Counted from the first letter of the stretch, positions 51,193 to 59,471 are shown. The stretch: DNA of 64,000 nt from Pseudobutyrivibrio ruminis HUN009 (GCF_000703005.1 NZ_JNLH01000001.1:399501-463500), one strand, 5' to 3'. The notes: generated by a model not told the origin, from the letters alone. Program-made: numbers and translations.

Positions 51193-51858
51193 CTATAATC
51201 TTCCTATCAAATGAGGAATGTCCCCGTCGTACTTGTAAGGCACAAGCTTGCCTTCCTTAAGGATGAAGCATTTGTCGCAAAGCTCTATCTCCTGCACCTC
51301 GTGTGTTGCAATAATCAAAGAACCTCCCTGGCGTTTGAACTGCTCAAAGTATGTGTAGATTCTCTCCTTGCACACCAAATCAAGAGCCGCTGTTGGCTCA
51401 TCCAAAAGCATAAGCTTTGGGTTTGAATTGATAGCACAACCGATAGTGAGACGCTTCTTCATGCCGCCTGACATTTGATTTACAGGAACCTTGATGAACT
51501 GGTCGATTCCAAGCATCGCAAGAAAGCCGTCCTGAAGCTCCTTCTTCAATTTGTCAGGTTTGTACCACATGCGCAGATTGTCCCAGGCAGTAAGCTCTGT
51601 AATCAGAGGTGTCTCCTGTGGAACGTATGCCACAAGCTCATTTCTTAATTTTGTATTTTTCAGCAAATCCTTGCCATCGATATTGAAAAAGCCAGAATTA
51701 GGCTTTTGAAGTCCCGCTAGAATTGTAAGAAGTGTAGATTTTCCACTACCATTCTCCCCGAGGATTCCCACAATCTCGCCAGGCTCTACCGTAAAGTCGA
51801 TACCTGTCAAGACTGTGTGTTTCCCATATTTCTTTTTAACATTTTTTATTTCAATCAT
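51193..51858 (-). CDS. ABC transporter ATPase subunit
   Basis: The 221-residue protein is a single ATPase domain: Walker A GILGENGSGKSTLLTILAG near 37, Q-loop YVPQETPLI, signature NQMSGGMKKRLTIGCAI, Walker B PKLMLLDEPTAALD, H-loop IIATHE. It drives the two permeases that follow (49947-51188 and 48823-49944). The stop and start overlap: its ATG overlaps the stop of the SGNH-like gene by one base. It has normal length for an ABC-2 drug/lipid-type exporter ATPase. Confidence 0.93.
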   Translation of the reverse strand: MIEIKNVKKKYGKHTVLTGIDFTVEPGEIVGILGENGSGKSTLLTILAGLQKPNSGFFNIDGKDLLKNTKLRNELVAYVPQETPLITELTAWDNLRMWYKPDKLKKELQDGFLAMLGIDQFIKVPVNQMSGGMKKRLTIGCAINSNPKLMLLDEPTAALDLVCKERIYTYFEQFKRQGGSLIIATHEVQEIELCDKCFILKEGKLVPYKYDGDIPHLIGRL

Positions 51859-52931
51859 TACTCAAATAGCCCCTTGTAATTGTAGGTTGTGTAAAAATCA
51901 AGCTCTACATTAATGTATTCCTCGTAGTTGTCCTTTGTCAGTTCATCTGTTCCAGAATACATCCAACCTAAAATCTGCGAATTAATCCAATCACCATGAT
52001 GACACTCATCACTGTAATTGTCCAGATTTGTTGTAACATCAAACTCATTGTTGAATGAGTACAGATGGATATTATCGCACTCAAGCATAAGCTCGATTGC
52101 ATATTTCTCCGCTGCTATCCATCTTTGAACTGTTCCAAGCTCATTTTGTGAGCCCCACCATGCGATGGAGTATGGTGTGAAATAATAGTAAAACTGAATG
52201 TCAGGATTGTCCTTTGCAAGCTGAACAACATTCTGTGTGATGTTTTCCTCAACCTGCTGCTTTACCTCATCAACAAATGGCTCTCTAGAGGTTGGCTCCG
52301 CAAATTCGGTTCTATCTCCCAAAACTACATCAGCTCCAAACTCCGCTGTGTCCATCCAGTTGGCATAATCATCGAAGCTAGTGATGCCGGCTTCCTTTCC
52401 GGCTGCTGCATCTGCAAGCATTGGGATTGCGATGTCGAATAATACTTCTTTATTGAAGAAATAGTTTACGTCATTGAAGATGTTATCGTCGTAAAGATAA
52501 TCTGGATAATCTCCCAAATCATCACGAATTCTATTTGCATCATCCATGATGTAGGAATAATCCAGAGGACGAATTACAAGCTTAAGGTCTGGATTCACTT
52601 CAATGGCATTTGCAATATTGTCGTTAAGCTCCTTGTAAGTGCCACCAGCAAATGTGGTCTTAATTGAATTTACTCCAAACAATTCATCAACTTCGCTAGT
52701 CTTGTAATTTTCCGCCATAGATGTGCCTATCACCATAGCATCATAATCGAAGTGCTTGATAATTCCATCGTTTTGGCTTCGTTCATTATTCAATTCGTAA
52801 TAAAGGCCTGAAAGTGGTCCGTGATAATGGAAGTATGGATCTACCACAATAATCACACTGGCAAATCCCACCAACAGTATCATCAACACCGCAAGCATAG
52901 CGGCCATCCATCTTTTACTACTTTTAAACAT
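51858..52931 (-). CDS. SGNH-like membrane-anchored protein (DltD/AlgJ-like partner)
   Basis: The 357-residue protein has an N-terminal membrane helix (9-30), followed by an extracellular SGNH-like domain: the nucleophile serine in VIGTSMAENYKTSE near residue 70 and the D-x-x-H pair in SDECHHGDW near 312. It is next to an MBOAT gene (52940-54463), a standard pairing in surface polymer O-acylation (DltB/DltD, AlgI/AlgJ, PatA/B). It would transfer an acyl group to a glycan or teichoic-type polymer outside the cell. The start ATG lies eight bases after the MBOAT stop. Confidence 0.82.
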   Translation of the reverse strand: MFKSSKRWMAAMLAVLMILLVGFASVIIVVDPYFHYHGPLSGLYYELNNERSQNDGIIKHFDYDAMVIGTSMAENYKTSEVDELFGVNSIKTTFAGGTYKELNDNIANAIEVNPDLKLVIRPLDYSYIMDDANRIRDDLGDYPDYLYDDNIFNDVNYFFNKEVLFDIAIPMLADAAAGKEAGITSFDDYANWMDTAEFGADVVLGDRTEFAEPTSREPFVDEVKQQVEENITQNVVQLAKDNPDIQFYYYFTPYSIAWWGSQNELGTVQRWIAAEKYAIELMLECDNIHLYSFNNEFDVTTNLDNYSDECHHGDWINSQILGWMYSGTDELTKDNYEEYINVELDFYTTYNYKGLFE

Positions 52932-52939
52932 ATATAATC

Positions 52940-54463
52940 CTAAAAATTAAAATATAAAAATGTGCTGATTCCGCTAAGTGAGAAGATACTGAGGGCAATC
53001 AAAAATGCTGTCCAAAGCATAGTGCTTATCTTTAGCTGGAACACCTGCATCTTTTGTTTTGAATTCTTTGCTCCAAGCACAATGAACAGTGCAAGGAAAT
53101 AATAGATTCCAACATATATAAATGGAAGTGAATTTGTAAGCGCTGTTCCATCCAGGAAGTATTTCAACACTGGTGTCTGGAATGCGCTAAGGATGTTCAC
53201 ATCGATGTTGGTGAAATCTACATATAAAATCTGCTTTATAAACTCGATTGCATCGCCGATTGTATCTGCTCTGAAAAAGATAAGTGACATAGCAAAGAAT
53301 ACCTGTGTCAGCATCCATCCAAGGGCAGGGTGCATTTCATCGAAGGTCTTTTTGTTCATGCGAGTGATGATAACAAAGATACCGTTTAGCACAGACCAAA
53401 CTACAAAGGTCCACTGGGCACCATGCCAGAATCCACTGAGCAAGAATACTATGAAAAGATTGAAGCATGTTCTTACATTTCCACGGCGATTTCCACCGAG
53501 AGGGATGTACACGTATTTGGTAAAGAATCTGCCAAGTGTGACATGCCAATGATTCCAAAAGCTTGCAATGTTGAGCGTCTTGTATGGGCTATCAAAGTTT
53601 ACCGGCAAATCTATATTGAGCATCTTTGCAAGACCTGTTGCCATGTCGCAATATCCGCTGAAATCAAAGTACAGCTGGAAGTAATATGCAATCATCACAA
53701 GGATTGCGTTGGTAGCTTTCAGATCTGCCACCTGAGTGTAGCCCCAGTTTACAGCAACGCCAAACACATCTGCTATTAATATCTTTTTACCAAGGCCCAT
53801 GGCAAACATGTAGAAGCCCTTTGCCATGTTGTCCCAATCCACAGTCTTTTTACTTGGATTTAATAGCTGAGGAATCATCTCATCATGGGTAACGATTGGG
53901 CCGGCAACCAGCTGTGGGAAGAAGGTGACGTAGCAAGCATATGTAAGGAAATCGTACTTAGGCACCTGTCCTCTGTAAGTATCCACGATAAATGAAATCT
54001 GCTGGAATGTGAAAAAGCTGATTCCAAGAGGAAGAGCAATATTCATAAATGGCCAGTCGGTTTTAAATATCGTATTTACGTTATCGATGAAGAAATCCAT
54101 GTACTTGAAATAAAAGATTATCCCAAGGTTCACTGCCACACCGAGTATCATAACCGGCTTGCAGGATTTCAAATATCCAACACTATCTATAGTAACTGAA
54201 TCCAACTCTGAATTCATTGTAGTCGCTTCAAGTATGGCACCGTTTTGCAATCTCTTCATCCACAGGTAAAACAGATAATTTACGATTACGCTGGAAATGA
54301 TAATTAGCAGGTAACCCGGATTGAAATATCCATAGAACCACAGGGACATTCCAAGCAGAAAAACAAGACCAAGCTTGTATCGCTTAGTCTTATTAAGTAA
54401 AAAATATCCTAGTATGCAAATTGGTAAAAAAACAAAAATAAAAATATAAGAATTAAATAACAT
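52940..54463 (-). CDS. MBOAT O-acyltransferase (DltB/AlgI family)
   Basis: The 507-residue protein has about eleven to twelve membrane helices. Diagnostic MBOAT motifs are seen: FWNHWHVTLGRFFTKYVYIPLGGNRRG near residue 300 (written in two parts in the family profile) and the catalytic histidine in LSGFWHGAQWTFVVW near 346. It moves an acyl group across the membrane for O-acetylation or D-alanylation of a surface polymer; no dltA or dltC gene is nearby, so acetylation of a polysaccharide is more likely. It starts at an ATG, with a weak GGAG site, just after the conserved hairpin at 54512-54596. Confidence 0.92.
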   Translation of the reverse strand: MLFNSYIFIFVFLPICILGYFLLNKTKRYKLGLVFLLGMSLWFYGYFNPGYLLIIISSVIVNYLFYLWMKRLQNGAILEATTMNSELDSVTIDSVGYLKSCKPVMILGVAVNLGIIFYFKYMDFFIDNVNTIFKTDWPFMNIALPLGISFFTFQQISFIVDTYRGQVPKYDFLTYACYVTFFPQLVAGPIVTHDEMIPQLLNPSKKTVDWDNMAKGFYMFAMGLGKKILIADVFGVAVNWGYTQVADLKATNAILVMIAYYFQLYFDFSGYCDMATGLAKMLNIDLPVNFDSPYKTLNIASFWNHWHVTLGRFFTKYVYIPLGGNRRGNVRTCFNLFIVFLLSGFWHGAQWTFVVWSVLNGIFVIITRMNKKTFDEMHPALGWMLTQVFFAMSLIFFRADTIGDAIEFIKQILYVDFTNIDVNILSAFQTPVLKYFLDGTALTNSLPFIYVGIYYFLALFIVLGAKNSKQKMQVFQLKISTMLWTAFLIALSIFSLSGISTFLYFNF

Positions 54464-54483
54464 CTACTTCTAACTCCGCAAGT

Positions 54484-54630
54484 AACGGATACAAGCGCCC
54501 TAGTTTTTTGATGTAGGTTACGGATACAAGCCTTGGTATTGCTTCGTTCCGAGATTGGTCACTTCAGCAACACCAAGAGCTTGTCTCCTACCTACATTCT
54601 TGACACTGAGAGCTTGTTAACTACCTGCTC
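54484..54630 (-). ncRNA. conserved intercistronic hairpin motif, copy 2 (nested duplicate)
   Basis: The core (54512-54596) has outer stem TGTAGGT/ACCTACA, internal loop TACGGATA, CAAGC/GCTTG, variable stem CTTGGTATTGCT/AGCAACACCAAG and a 22-base loop (TCGTTCCGAGATTGGTCACT and two more). A degenerate second pair of flanks surrounds it: AACGGATACAAGCGC at 54484-54498 and GAGAGCTTGTTAACTACCTG at 54608-54627, so the motif seems duplicated around itself. It lies between the MetY-like gene and the MBOAT gene. Same architecture as 25132-25215 and 61076-61159. Confidence 0.68.
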
Positions 54631-54661
54631 ATCTAAATATTATATTTTTTATTAACCACGG

Positions 54662-55939
54662 TTAGTGGAGAGCCTGGGCGATATCTGCAATGAGGTCTTC
54701 GCTGTCCTCGAGGCCGCAAGATACGCGGATAAGGCCTGCTGGGATGCCAGCTGCCTCAAGCTGCTCATCTGTCATCTGACGATGTGTAGATGTAGCTGGG
54801 TTTAAGCAGCAGCTTCTAGCATCAGCAACGTGTGTCTCGATAGCGATGAGCTTGAGCTTCTTCATGAATGATTCTGCTGCAGCTCTGCCTCCGTTGAGCT
54901 CGAATGAAACTACACCACATCCTCCGTTTGGAAGATACTTCTGAGCCATCTCGTAGTACTCATCTCCCTCAAGGTTTGGATAAGTAACCTTCTTTACCTC
55001 TGGGCAAGACTGAAGGAATTTTGCAACGGCAAGTCCGTTTTCAGCATGGCGAGGCATACGAACGTGAAGCGACTCCAATCCAAGGTTGAGGATGAATGCA
55101 TTCTGTGGAGACTGGATGCTTCCAAGGTCACGCATAATCTGTGCTGTAGCCTTTGTGATGAAAGCTCCCTCTTTACCAAACTTCTCTGCGTATGTGATTC
55201 CGTGGTAGCTGTCATCTGGAGTGCAAAGTCCTGGGAACTTATCAGCATAAGCCATCCAATCAAACTTTCCTGAATCTACGATACATCCACCAACGCCTGC
55301 GCCGTGGCCATCCATATATTTTGTAGTTGAGTGTGTAACGATATCTGCGCCCCACTCGATTGGACGGCAGTTTACTGGTGTTGGGAATGTGTTATCAACA
55401 ATAAGTGGTACGCCATGAGCGTGTGCCACCTTTGCAAATTTTTCTATATCTAAAACTGTAAGGGCTGGGTTTGCGATGGTCTCGCCAAACATTGCGCGTG
55501 TGTTATCCTGGAATGCTGCATTCAACTCTTCCTCTGATGCATTTGGTGAAACGAATGTAACATCAACACCCATCTTCTTCATTGTAACAGCGATAAGGTT
55601 GAATGTTCCACCATAGATTGATGAAGATGCAACGATATGACTGCCGCACTCGCATACGTTGAATAATGCGTAGAAATTGGCTGCCTGTCCGCTGGATGTA
55701 AGCATTGCAGCTGTACCACCTTCAAGTGCTGCGATTTTTGCAGCCACGTAGTCGTTTGTAGGATTCTGAAGTCTTGTATAGAAATAGCCTGATGCCTCAA
55801 GGTCAAAAAGCTTTCCCATATCCTCACTAGTGTCATACTTGAAAGTTGTAGATTGTACAATTGGAATCTGTCTTGGCTCACCATTTCCTGGTGTATAACC
55901 TGCCTGCACACATCTAGTTCCAATTCCCTGCTTATTCAT
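54662..55939 (-). CDS. metY: O-acetylhomoserine sulfhydrylase-like PLP enzyme
   Basis: The 425-residue protein is a Cys/Met metabolism PLP enzyme: GTRCVQAGYTPGNGEPRQIPI at the start, FYTRLQNPTNDYVAAKIAALEGG, the cofactor site HSTTKYMDGHGAGVGGCIVDSG with the lysine near residue 210, and HRQMTDEQLEAAGI close to the end. The long form (about 425) matches O-acetylhomoserine aminocarboxypropyltransferase, making homocysteine from O-acetylhomoserine and sulfide. It is monocistronic-looking, with a 12-bp inverted repeat in the upstream region. No SAM riboswitch pattern was found. Cystathionine gamma-synthase is a less likely alternative. Confidence 0.9.
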   Translation of the reverse strand: MNKQGIGTRCVQAGYTPGNGEPRQIPIVQSTTFKYDTSEDMGKLFDLEASGYFYTRLQNPTNDYVAAKIAALEGGTAAMLTSSGQAANFYALFNVCECGSHIVASSSIYGGTFNLIAVTMKKMGVDVTFVSPNASEEELNAAFQDNTRAMFGETIANPALTVLDIEKFAKVAHAHGVPLIVDNTFPTPVNCRPIEWGADIVTHSTTKYMDGHGAGVGGCIVDSGKFDWMAYADKFPGLCTPDDSYHGITYAEKFGKEGAFITKATAQIMRDLGSIQSPQNAFILNLGLESLHVRMPRHAENGLAVAKFLQSCPEVKKVTYPNLEGDEYYEMAQKYLPNGGCGVVSFELNGGRAAAESFMKKLKLIAIETHVADARSCCLNPATSTHRQMTDEQLEAAGIPAGLIRVSCGLEDSEDLIADIAQALH

Positions 55940-55967
55940 GTCTTGCCCTCCTGAAATACTAAAAATA

Positions 55968-56002
55968 GGTGTGTAGTGAAATAATTATAATCACTACACA
56001 CC
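55968..56002. promoter_or_regulatory. 12-bp perfect inverted repeat upstream of metY-like gene
   Basis: GGTGTGTAGTGA, 11 bases, TCACTACACACC. On the minus strand a TATAAT-like box (55984-55989) lies in the loop, 45 bases before the metY-like ATG. It may be an operator that spans the -10 region or the terminator of the superoxide dismutase gene; the T tract after it on the minus strand is weak. Confidence 0.5.
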
Positions 56003-56044
56003 CATAAACTTTACCATATTAAAGCGGCATTTTAAATATTAATT

Positions 56045-56662
56045 CTATCTAATTATTTCATCATAACGGGCTGAAACCTTGGACCAGTCAAGCACTTCCC
56101 AAAATGCTTTGATGTAATCTGGACGCAGATTCTTATACTTAAGATAGTAAGCATGCTCCCAAACATCAAGAGCAAGTATAGGCGTCCAGCCTTTGCCCTC
56201 TGATAATGGATTGTCCTGATTCAAAGAGTTTGATGCATGAAGCTCTCCTGCAGAATCAACTGAAAGGAAAGCCCAACCTGAACCAAACTGAGCTGCTGCA
56301 AGCTTCGACAGTTCGTCTTTGCATGCTTCAACACTTCCAAATGCTTTATTAATTGCATCAGCAAGCTTACCTGCTGGCTCCTTTACAGCATTAGGAGAAA
56401 ACATTTCAAAATAAAGATTATGATTATAATATCCACCACCTTGATTTCTGATACCTTTGCGCAAAGTCTCATCGGAAATCTTATCTAAGTTTGCAAGAAC
56501 TTCTGCTGCTGGCTTGTCCGCCACACCAGCTTTAGCTGCAAGATCATTGAAATTGTTTGTATAGGTTGCATGATGCTTGCCATGATGAGTCTCAATTGTG
56601 AGCTTATCAATATATGGCTCCAAAGCATCTGTTGCATAAGGCAATTTGATTTGTTCGTACAT
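56045..56662 (-). CDS. sodA: Fe/Mn superoxide dismutase
   Basis: The 205-residue protein is a complete iron/manganese superoxide dismutase: LPYATDALEPYIDKLTIETHHGKHHATYTNNF with the first histidine ligands, NQGGGYYNHNLYFEMFSPN, FGSGWAFLSV, and the last ligands in LDVWEHAYYLKYKNLRPDYIKAFW. The start is the ATG at 56662, seven bases after AAGGAG; the 27-codon longer frame has no site. It converts superoxide to hydrogen peroxide in the cytosol. Metal choice cannot be told with certainty from sequence. It follows the DUF4160/DUF2442 pair on the same strand. Confidence 0.95.
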   Translation of the reverse strand: MYEQIKLPYATDALEPYIDKLTIETHHGKHHATYTNNFNDLAAKAGVADKPAAEVLANLDKISDETLRKGIRNQGGGYYNHNLYFEMFSPNAVKEPAGKLADAINKAFGSVEACKDELSKLAAAQFGSGWAFLSVDSAGELHASNSLNQDNPLSEGKGWTPILALDVWEHAYYLKYKNLRPDYIKAFWEVLDWSKVSARYDEIIR

Positions 56663-56777
56663 GTGTATTCTCCTTTCGTTTTCAGCTGGTCTCCGCCAGT
56701 TCCTTTGGATTTGTATACACATTTTAACATATTGCCTACGCAATTATAATCAAATCTATGTAAAAAGTTTCTATAGT

Positions 56778-57215
56778 TTAGCTTGCTTTAGGCTCGCCAT
56801 ATTCTCTGACCATCGAATTAAAAACTACAACCCATTGCTTACCAAATTTATGAACATCAATACCTTCTATTAATTTTCCATATATTATAGCTCGTCTAAG
56901 AGTACTTTCGTTGAGCCCCCACATTTCTGTAGCCTCTCGCATAGACATTAAACCATCAAATGGAGAATCTATCTTCTTACCATTATCCCATAATTCATCA
57001 CAGGACAAATCTAAATCATCATTCCAGATAATTCCATATCCACCAACATCAACTGATACTGATTCAAATAAAGAACTATCCTCCATTAGTTGGTTAAAAG
57101 CTGGTATTGTCTCTGCTAAATCTTTAATACTATATTCCTTTGTCTGACCTTCAACAAAATGAACTTGTAATTTATAATCAGGCATCGCCTTTACATCTTT
57201 TATCTTATGAAACAT
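56778..57215 (-). CDS. DUF2442 protein with C-terminal helix-turn-helix
   Basis: The 145-residue protein has a DUF2442 domain at the start (DYKLQVHFVEGQTKEYSIKD, then GGYGIIWNDDLDLSCDELW) and a helix-turn-helix like excisionase/MerR proteins at the end (LMSMREATEMWGLNESTLRRAI, KFGKQWVVV). DUF2442 proteins are found next to DUF4160 genes, as here, in a pair that looks like a toxin-antitoxin module. GGAGG, made partly from the stop codon context of the DUF4160 gene, precedes the ATG. The last 10 codons and stop are duplicated as a fragment at 59499-59540. It may bind the palindrome at 57411-57426 and control itself. Confidence 0.85.
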   Translation of the reverse strand: MFHKIKDVKAMPDYKLQVHFVEGQTKEYSIKDLAETIPAFNQLMEDSSLFESVSVDVGGYGIIWNDDLDLSCDELWDNGKKIDSPFDGLMSMREATEMWGLNESTLRRAIIYGKLIEGIDVHKFGKQWVVVFNSMVREYGEPKAS

Positions 57216-57224
57216 ATTTACCTC

Positions 57225-57386
57225 CTATTCAAGTGGTGGCAATTCACCTTCTAATAATTCATATGTTCTAAGATCAATAGCTGCAATATCTTCACCATAT
57301 ATGGCATGAAGATGGGGTGGATTGTGTTCACTAGAACGAAAATACATTCTTATCACAATACCATTAAATCTTGAAATAACTGGCAT
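57225..57386 (-). CDS. DUF4160 protein (53 residues)
   Basis: The frame encodes 53 residues beginning MPVISRFNGIVIRMYF and with HNPPHLHAIYGEDIAAID, the hallmark of DUF4160 (two histidines separated by PPH). It ends ELPPLE, and its TAG stop overlaps the ribosome site of the DUF2442 gene. TTGAGGAG lies seven bases before the ATG. DUF4160/DUF2442 pairs resemble toxin-antitoxin operons (HigB-like in some annotations), with DUF4160 as the putative toxin; no RNase assay supports this here. It is below the length cut-off of many gene finders. Confidence 0.88.
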   Translation of the reverse strand: MPVISRFNGIVIRMYFRSSEHNPPHLHAIYGEDIAAIDLRTYELLEGELPPLE

Positions 57387-57405
57387 AACATTACTCCTCA
57401 ATAGA

Positions 57406-57434
57406 ATAATATCACGTTATCGTGATGTGAGCAA
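57406..57434 (-). promoter_or_regulatory. promoter and palindromic operator of the DUF4160/DUF2442 pair
   Basis: On the minus strand TTGCTC (57429-57434) and TATTAT (57406-57411) are 17 bases apart. Between them is a perfect 16-bp palindrome ATCACG-TTAT-CGTGAT (57411-57426). It is 25 bases upstream of the DUF4160 start, as expected for autoregulation. Confidence 0.7.
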
Positions 57435-57462
57435 GAAAATAGTTCCATAATCCGCTCCAAAA

Positions 57463-57772
57463 GTATTGAATTAATCATATTCAAAGATTTAATACCTGAA
57501 ATGCTATATTTCCAACACATTTTGGGCTTCAAAAGTATTAAATCAAGATATTTTTTCATTTTAATACGCAACCCCTCCATTTTAATCGTCATTTTTAACA
57601 GCATGATAATTATCATAGTATTAAAAATCAAAATCATTTGATTTCACTACTTTTAAAGCTCTAATTCCATCAAAAATCACTGATTTCACGTATTAAAAAA
57701 TGAAATCTCCTCATTTCAATACTTTTCATTTTTCGCCAAGTATTATTATTAAACATCCCGCCAATTCAATAC
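57463..57772. repeat. array of five 33-bp palindrome-ended units
   Basis: Units at 57463-57495, 57535-57567, 57618-57650, 57690-57722 and 57740-57772 are each exactly 33 bases, begin GTATT (one ends GTAGT on the other strand) and end AATAC, with AT-rich, partly palindromic middles such as AAATCAAAATCATTTGATTT. Centres are 72, 83, 72 and 50 bases apart: differences are 11 or 22, so all units lie on the same face of the helix. A 14-bp palindrome ATGATAATTATCAT lies at 57603-57616 beside the third unit. The gap 57387-58028 has no gene that I can support. Likely protein-binding sites of an unknown factor. Confidence 0.75.
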
Positions 57773-57850
57773 TTCACACTCCAGCCCTCCACAAACAAAC
57801 AGCCCTCGCCAAACACAGCGCTCACTCAGCCTTACATTAACCCTGTAGCT

Positions 57851-57904
57851 TTGCCACAGCCCCAGTTTTTAAGCCTGCTTGACTAACATTTATCTGCCAA
57901 AAGT
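57851..57904. repeat. direct repeat, copy 1 (left arm of the 121-nt hairpin)
   Basis: GCCACAGCCCCAGTTT, then CCTGCTTGACTAACATTTAT and CTGCCAAAAGT. About 48 of 54 bases match 59689-59740, where the sequence continues into a full hairpin; here it stops after the left arm. It marks a truncated copy. Confidence 0.75.
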
Positions 57905-57910
57905 AAAGAA

Positions 57911-57957
57911 AACATCCTTCCTTGTATCAAATAAGACACAAAGAAGGATGTTTTTAT
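57911..57957. terminator. terminator-like hairpin after the repeat protein gene
   Basis: AACATCCTTC and GAAGGATGTT with an inner CTTGT/ACAAA pair, then TTTTTATTTT on the plus strand and TTTTCTTT on the minus strand. It ends transcripts from 58029-59240. Confidence 0.6.
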
Positions 57958-58028
57958 TTTAGTAATCTAGGCTATTTTAATAGTTATCAGCTAAGTTATC
58001 AAATCCCATCACCGACTTCTACAGTGGT

Positions 58029-59240
58029 TTACTCTTCTGAAGGTACATCAACTCCCTCAAACTCTGTAACGTATTCATAATTATTAGCATCATTTGATAT
58101 ACCTACTGTTACATCGATAGTATCACCATTATCCACTATATTTAGGCCTATATCATATACTGTAGATGTTGTTCCCAAAGCATCTATATAAGTTGTTCCC
58201 GTGTGCGTTCCAGTAGCTTCCTCACTACCCATGGTATTAACTATTGTCTCAGTAAACTCATATGCACCAGTACCCTCTCTATTAGTAGGAAAAATAATTT
58301 CATTTCCTTTTCTTAAGTGAGCACTTGTCCCAATTCCACTATCAGGCACTCCTGTAATAGTATTTCCATTACTTGTTAACTCAGAAATCTCTGCGGCATT
58401 ATCAAATAGCTGAACATCCACGGTCATTACTATATTATCTACAAGATTTTCAGGTGCTTCATATCCCGGTGTAGAATATACTAGTGTAGCATCCGCCATA
58501 CTGCCATATCCGTCGTATGCACCATATCCTACAGTTCCTTGTACAATATAAAGAGAATACATCTTATACGAATCGCCTTCACCAACAGAGATTGTTCCAA
58601 CCTTTGTTAATCCTGCCATCATAGAAGATTGACTTTCAGGGACCGCTATAACCGCATAGCCTTCCCCTGCTGCTGCCTTTTCAGCTGCTGCAACAACTCC
58701 TTGAATTCTTCTTGCATCTTTTACACCAAACTGCTTACACATATTGTAAACATAAGGTGTAATAACAATTGATTCATCAGCAAGAGATGTAACTGTAATA
58801 TTGTTATTGGCACATGCCTCTAATGTGGTAATATTAAAGCCATTATCTTTTCCTATAGTGAGATAATGCTCATAATATTTGAAAATATCATTTCCGTACA
58901 AAGCCTTTAATTCTGGATATGCACTTGCATATGCAGATGGGTTGAAATCTTTCCAGCCTTCACGGCCTTCAAAAATTCCACATGTTACAAAGTGTGCAAA
59001 GAGAGCTTCATCATCATCTAATATGTCTTCTGGAAGCTCCAAATTATTCACTCTATAATAATCAACATCAAACAATTCTCTAATTAATGCGATTTGCTCC
59101 GCTGTCAATGTTTGATAGCTAACAGTTGCTGAATCTGTAGCTTGTGTAAGTCCTTCTGCGTTTGCCACAATTGTAGGACCTGTCCATGATGCCACCATTG
59201 CTGCTGCCAACATGAATGCTAATACCTTTTTTCTTCTCAT
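58029..59240 (-). CDS. secreted surface protein with Y-NPD-type repeat region
   Basis: The 403-residue protein has a signal peptide (residues 1-28, VLAFMLAAAMVASWTGPTIVANA) and a region with the repeat type of the VanW protein at 41144-41998: LFDVDYYRVNNLEL, HFVTCGIFEGREGWKDFNPSAYASAYPELKALYGND and YYEHYLTIGKDNG (residues 55-140). A TTLEACANNNITV region follows, and the C-terminal half (250-400) is threonine/glycine-rich and beta-rich, lacking an LPxTG anchor. The start ATG has GGAGG six bases upstream. Gene and flanks are bordered by duplicated sequence (57851/59689 and 56770/59499), so the segment may have moved or expanded by recombination. Promoter has a 12-base T tract. Confidence 0.8.
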   Translation of the reverse strand: MRRKKVLAFMLAAAMVASWTGPTIVANAEGLTQATDSATVSYQTLTAEQIALIRELFDVDYYRVNNLELPEDILDDDEALFAHFVTCGIFEGREGWKDFNPSAYASAYPELKALYGNDIFKYYEHYLTIGKDNGFNITTLEACANNNITVTSLADESIVITPYVYNMCKQFGVKDARRIQGVVAAAEKAAAGEGYAVIAVPESQSSMMAGLTKVGTISVGEGDSYKMYSLYIVQGTVGYGAYDGYGSMADATLVYSTPGYEAPENLVDNIVMTVDVQLFDNAAEISELTSNGNTITGVPDSGIGTSAHLRKGNEIIFPTNREGTGAYEFTETIVNTMGSEEATGTHTGTTYIDALGTTSTVYDIGLNIVDNGDTIDVTVGISNDANNYEYVTEFEGVDVPSEE

Positions 59241-59323
59241 ATAAAACCTCCTCAAATGAATGTAAATTCATTATCCTCCCACAGGAGACAATATACATTT
59301 TCTTCATTGTCTGACTAATTGCC

Positions 59324-59352
59324 ATTATAAAAAAAAAAAATGAACATTTAAA
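59324..59352 (-). promoter_or_regulatory. promoter with homopolymer spacer
   Basis: On the minus strand TATAAT (59324-59329) follows TTTAAA (59347-59352) with a 17-base spacer. The spacer ends in a run of T: twelve T on the minus strand at 59329-59340. Slippage would change the spacing and expression of the secreted protein. Confidence 0.5.
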
Positions 59353-59433
59353 CCCTATTCACCATTTGTTCATACAATATTTTTAAACAAAACGTGTTCT
59401 GACTTGAATAAGATTATGAAGTAATTTTCTGGC

Positions 59434-59460
59434 AAAAAAAGAGACATCTTGCGATGCCTC
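59434..59460 (-). terminator. rho-independent terminator
   Basis: On the minus strand GAGGCATC, loop GCAA, GATGTCTC, then seven T. It follows the copied gene end at 59499-59540 and so preserves a real gene 3' end. Confidence 0.75.
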
Positions 59461-59471
59461 AAAGGTATGAC

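Noticed and set aside
57398..57637. A 79-residue open frame in the AT-rich gap
   Set aside because: It overlaps the 33-bp array and the DUF4160 promoter, has no ribosome site and consists of low-complexity I/L/M/K sequence.
57463..57772. CRISPR array
   Set aside because: Units are not identical, the parts between them vary from 17 to 50 bases and are AT-rich, and no cas gene is nearby.
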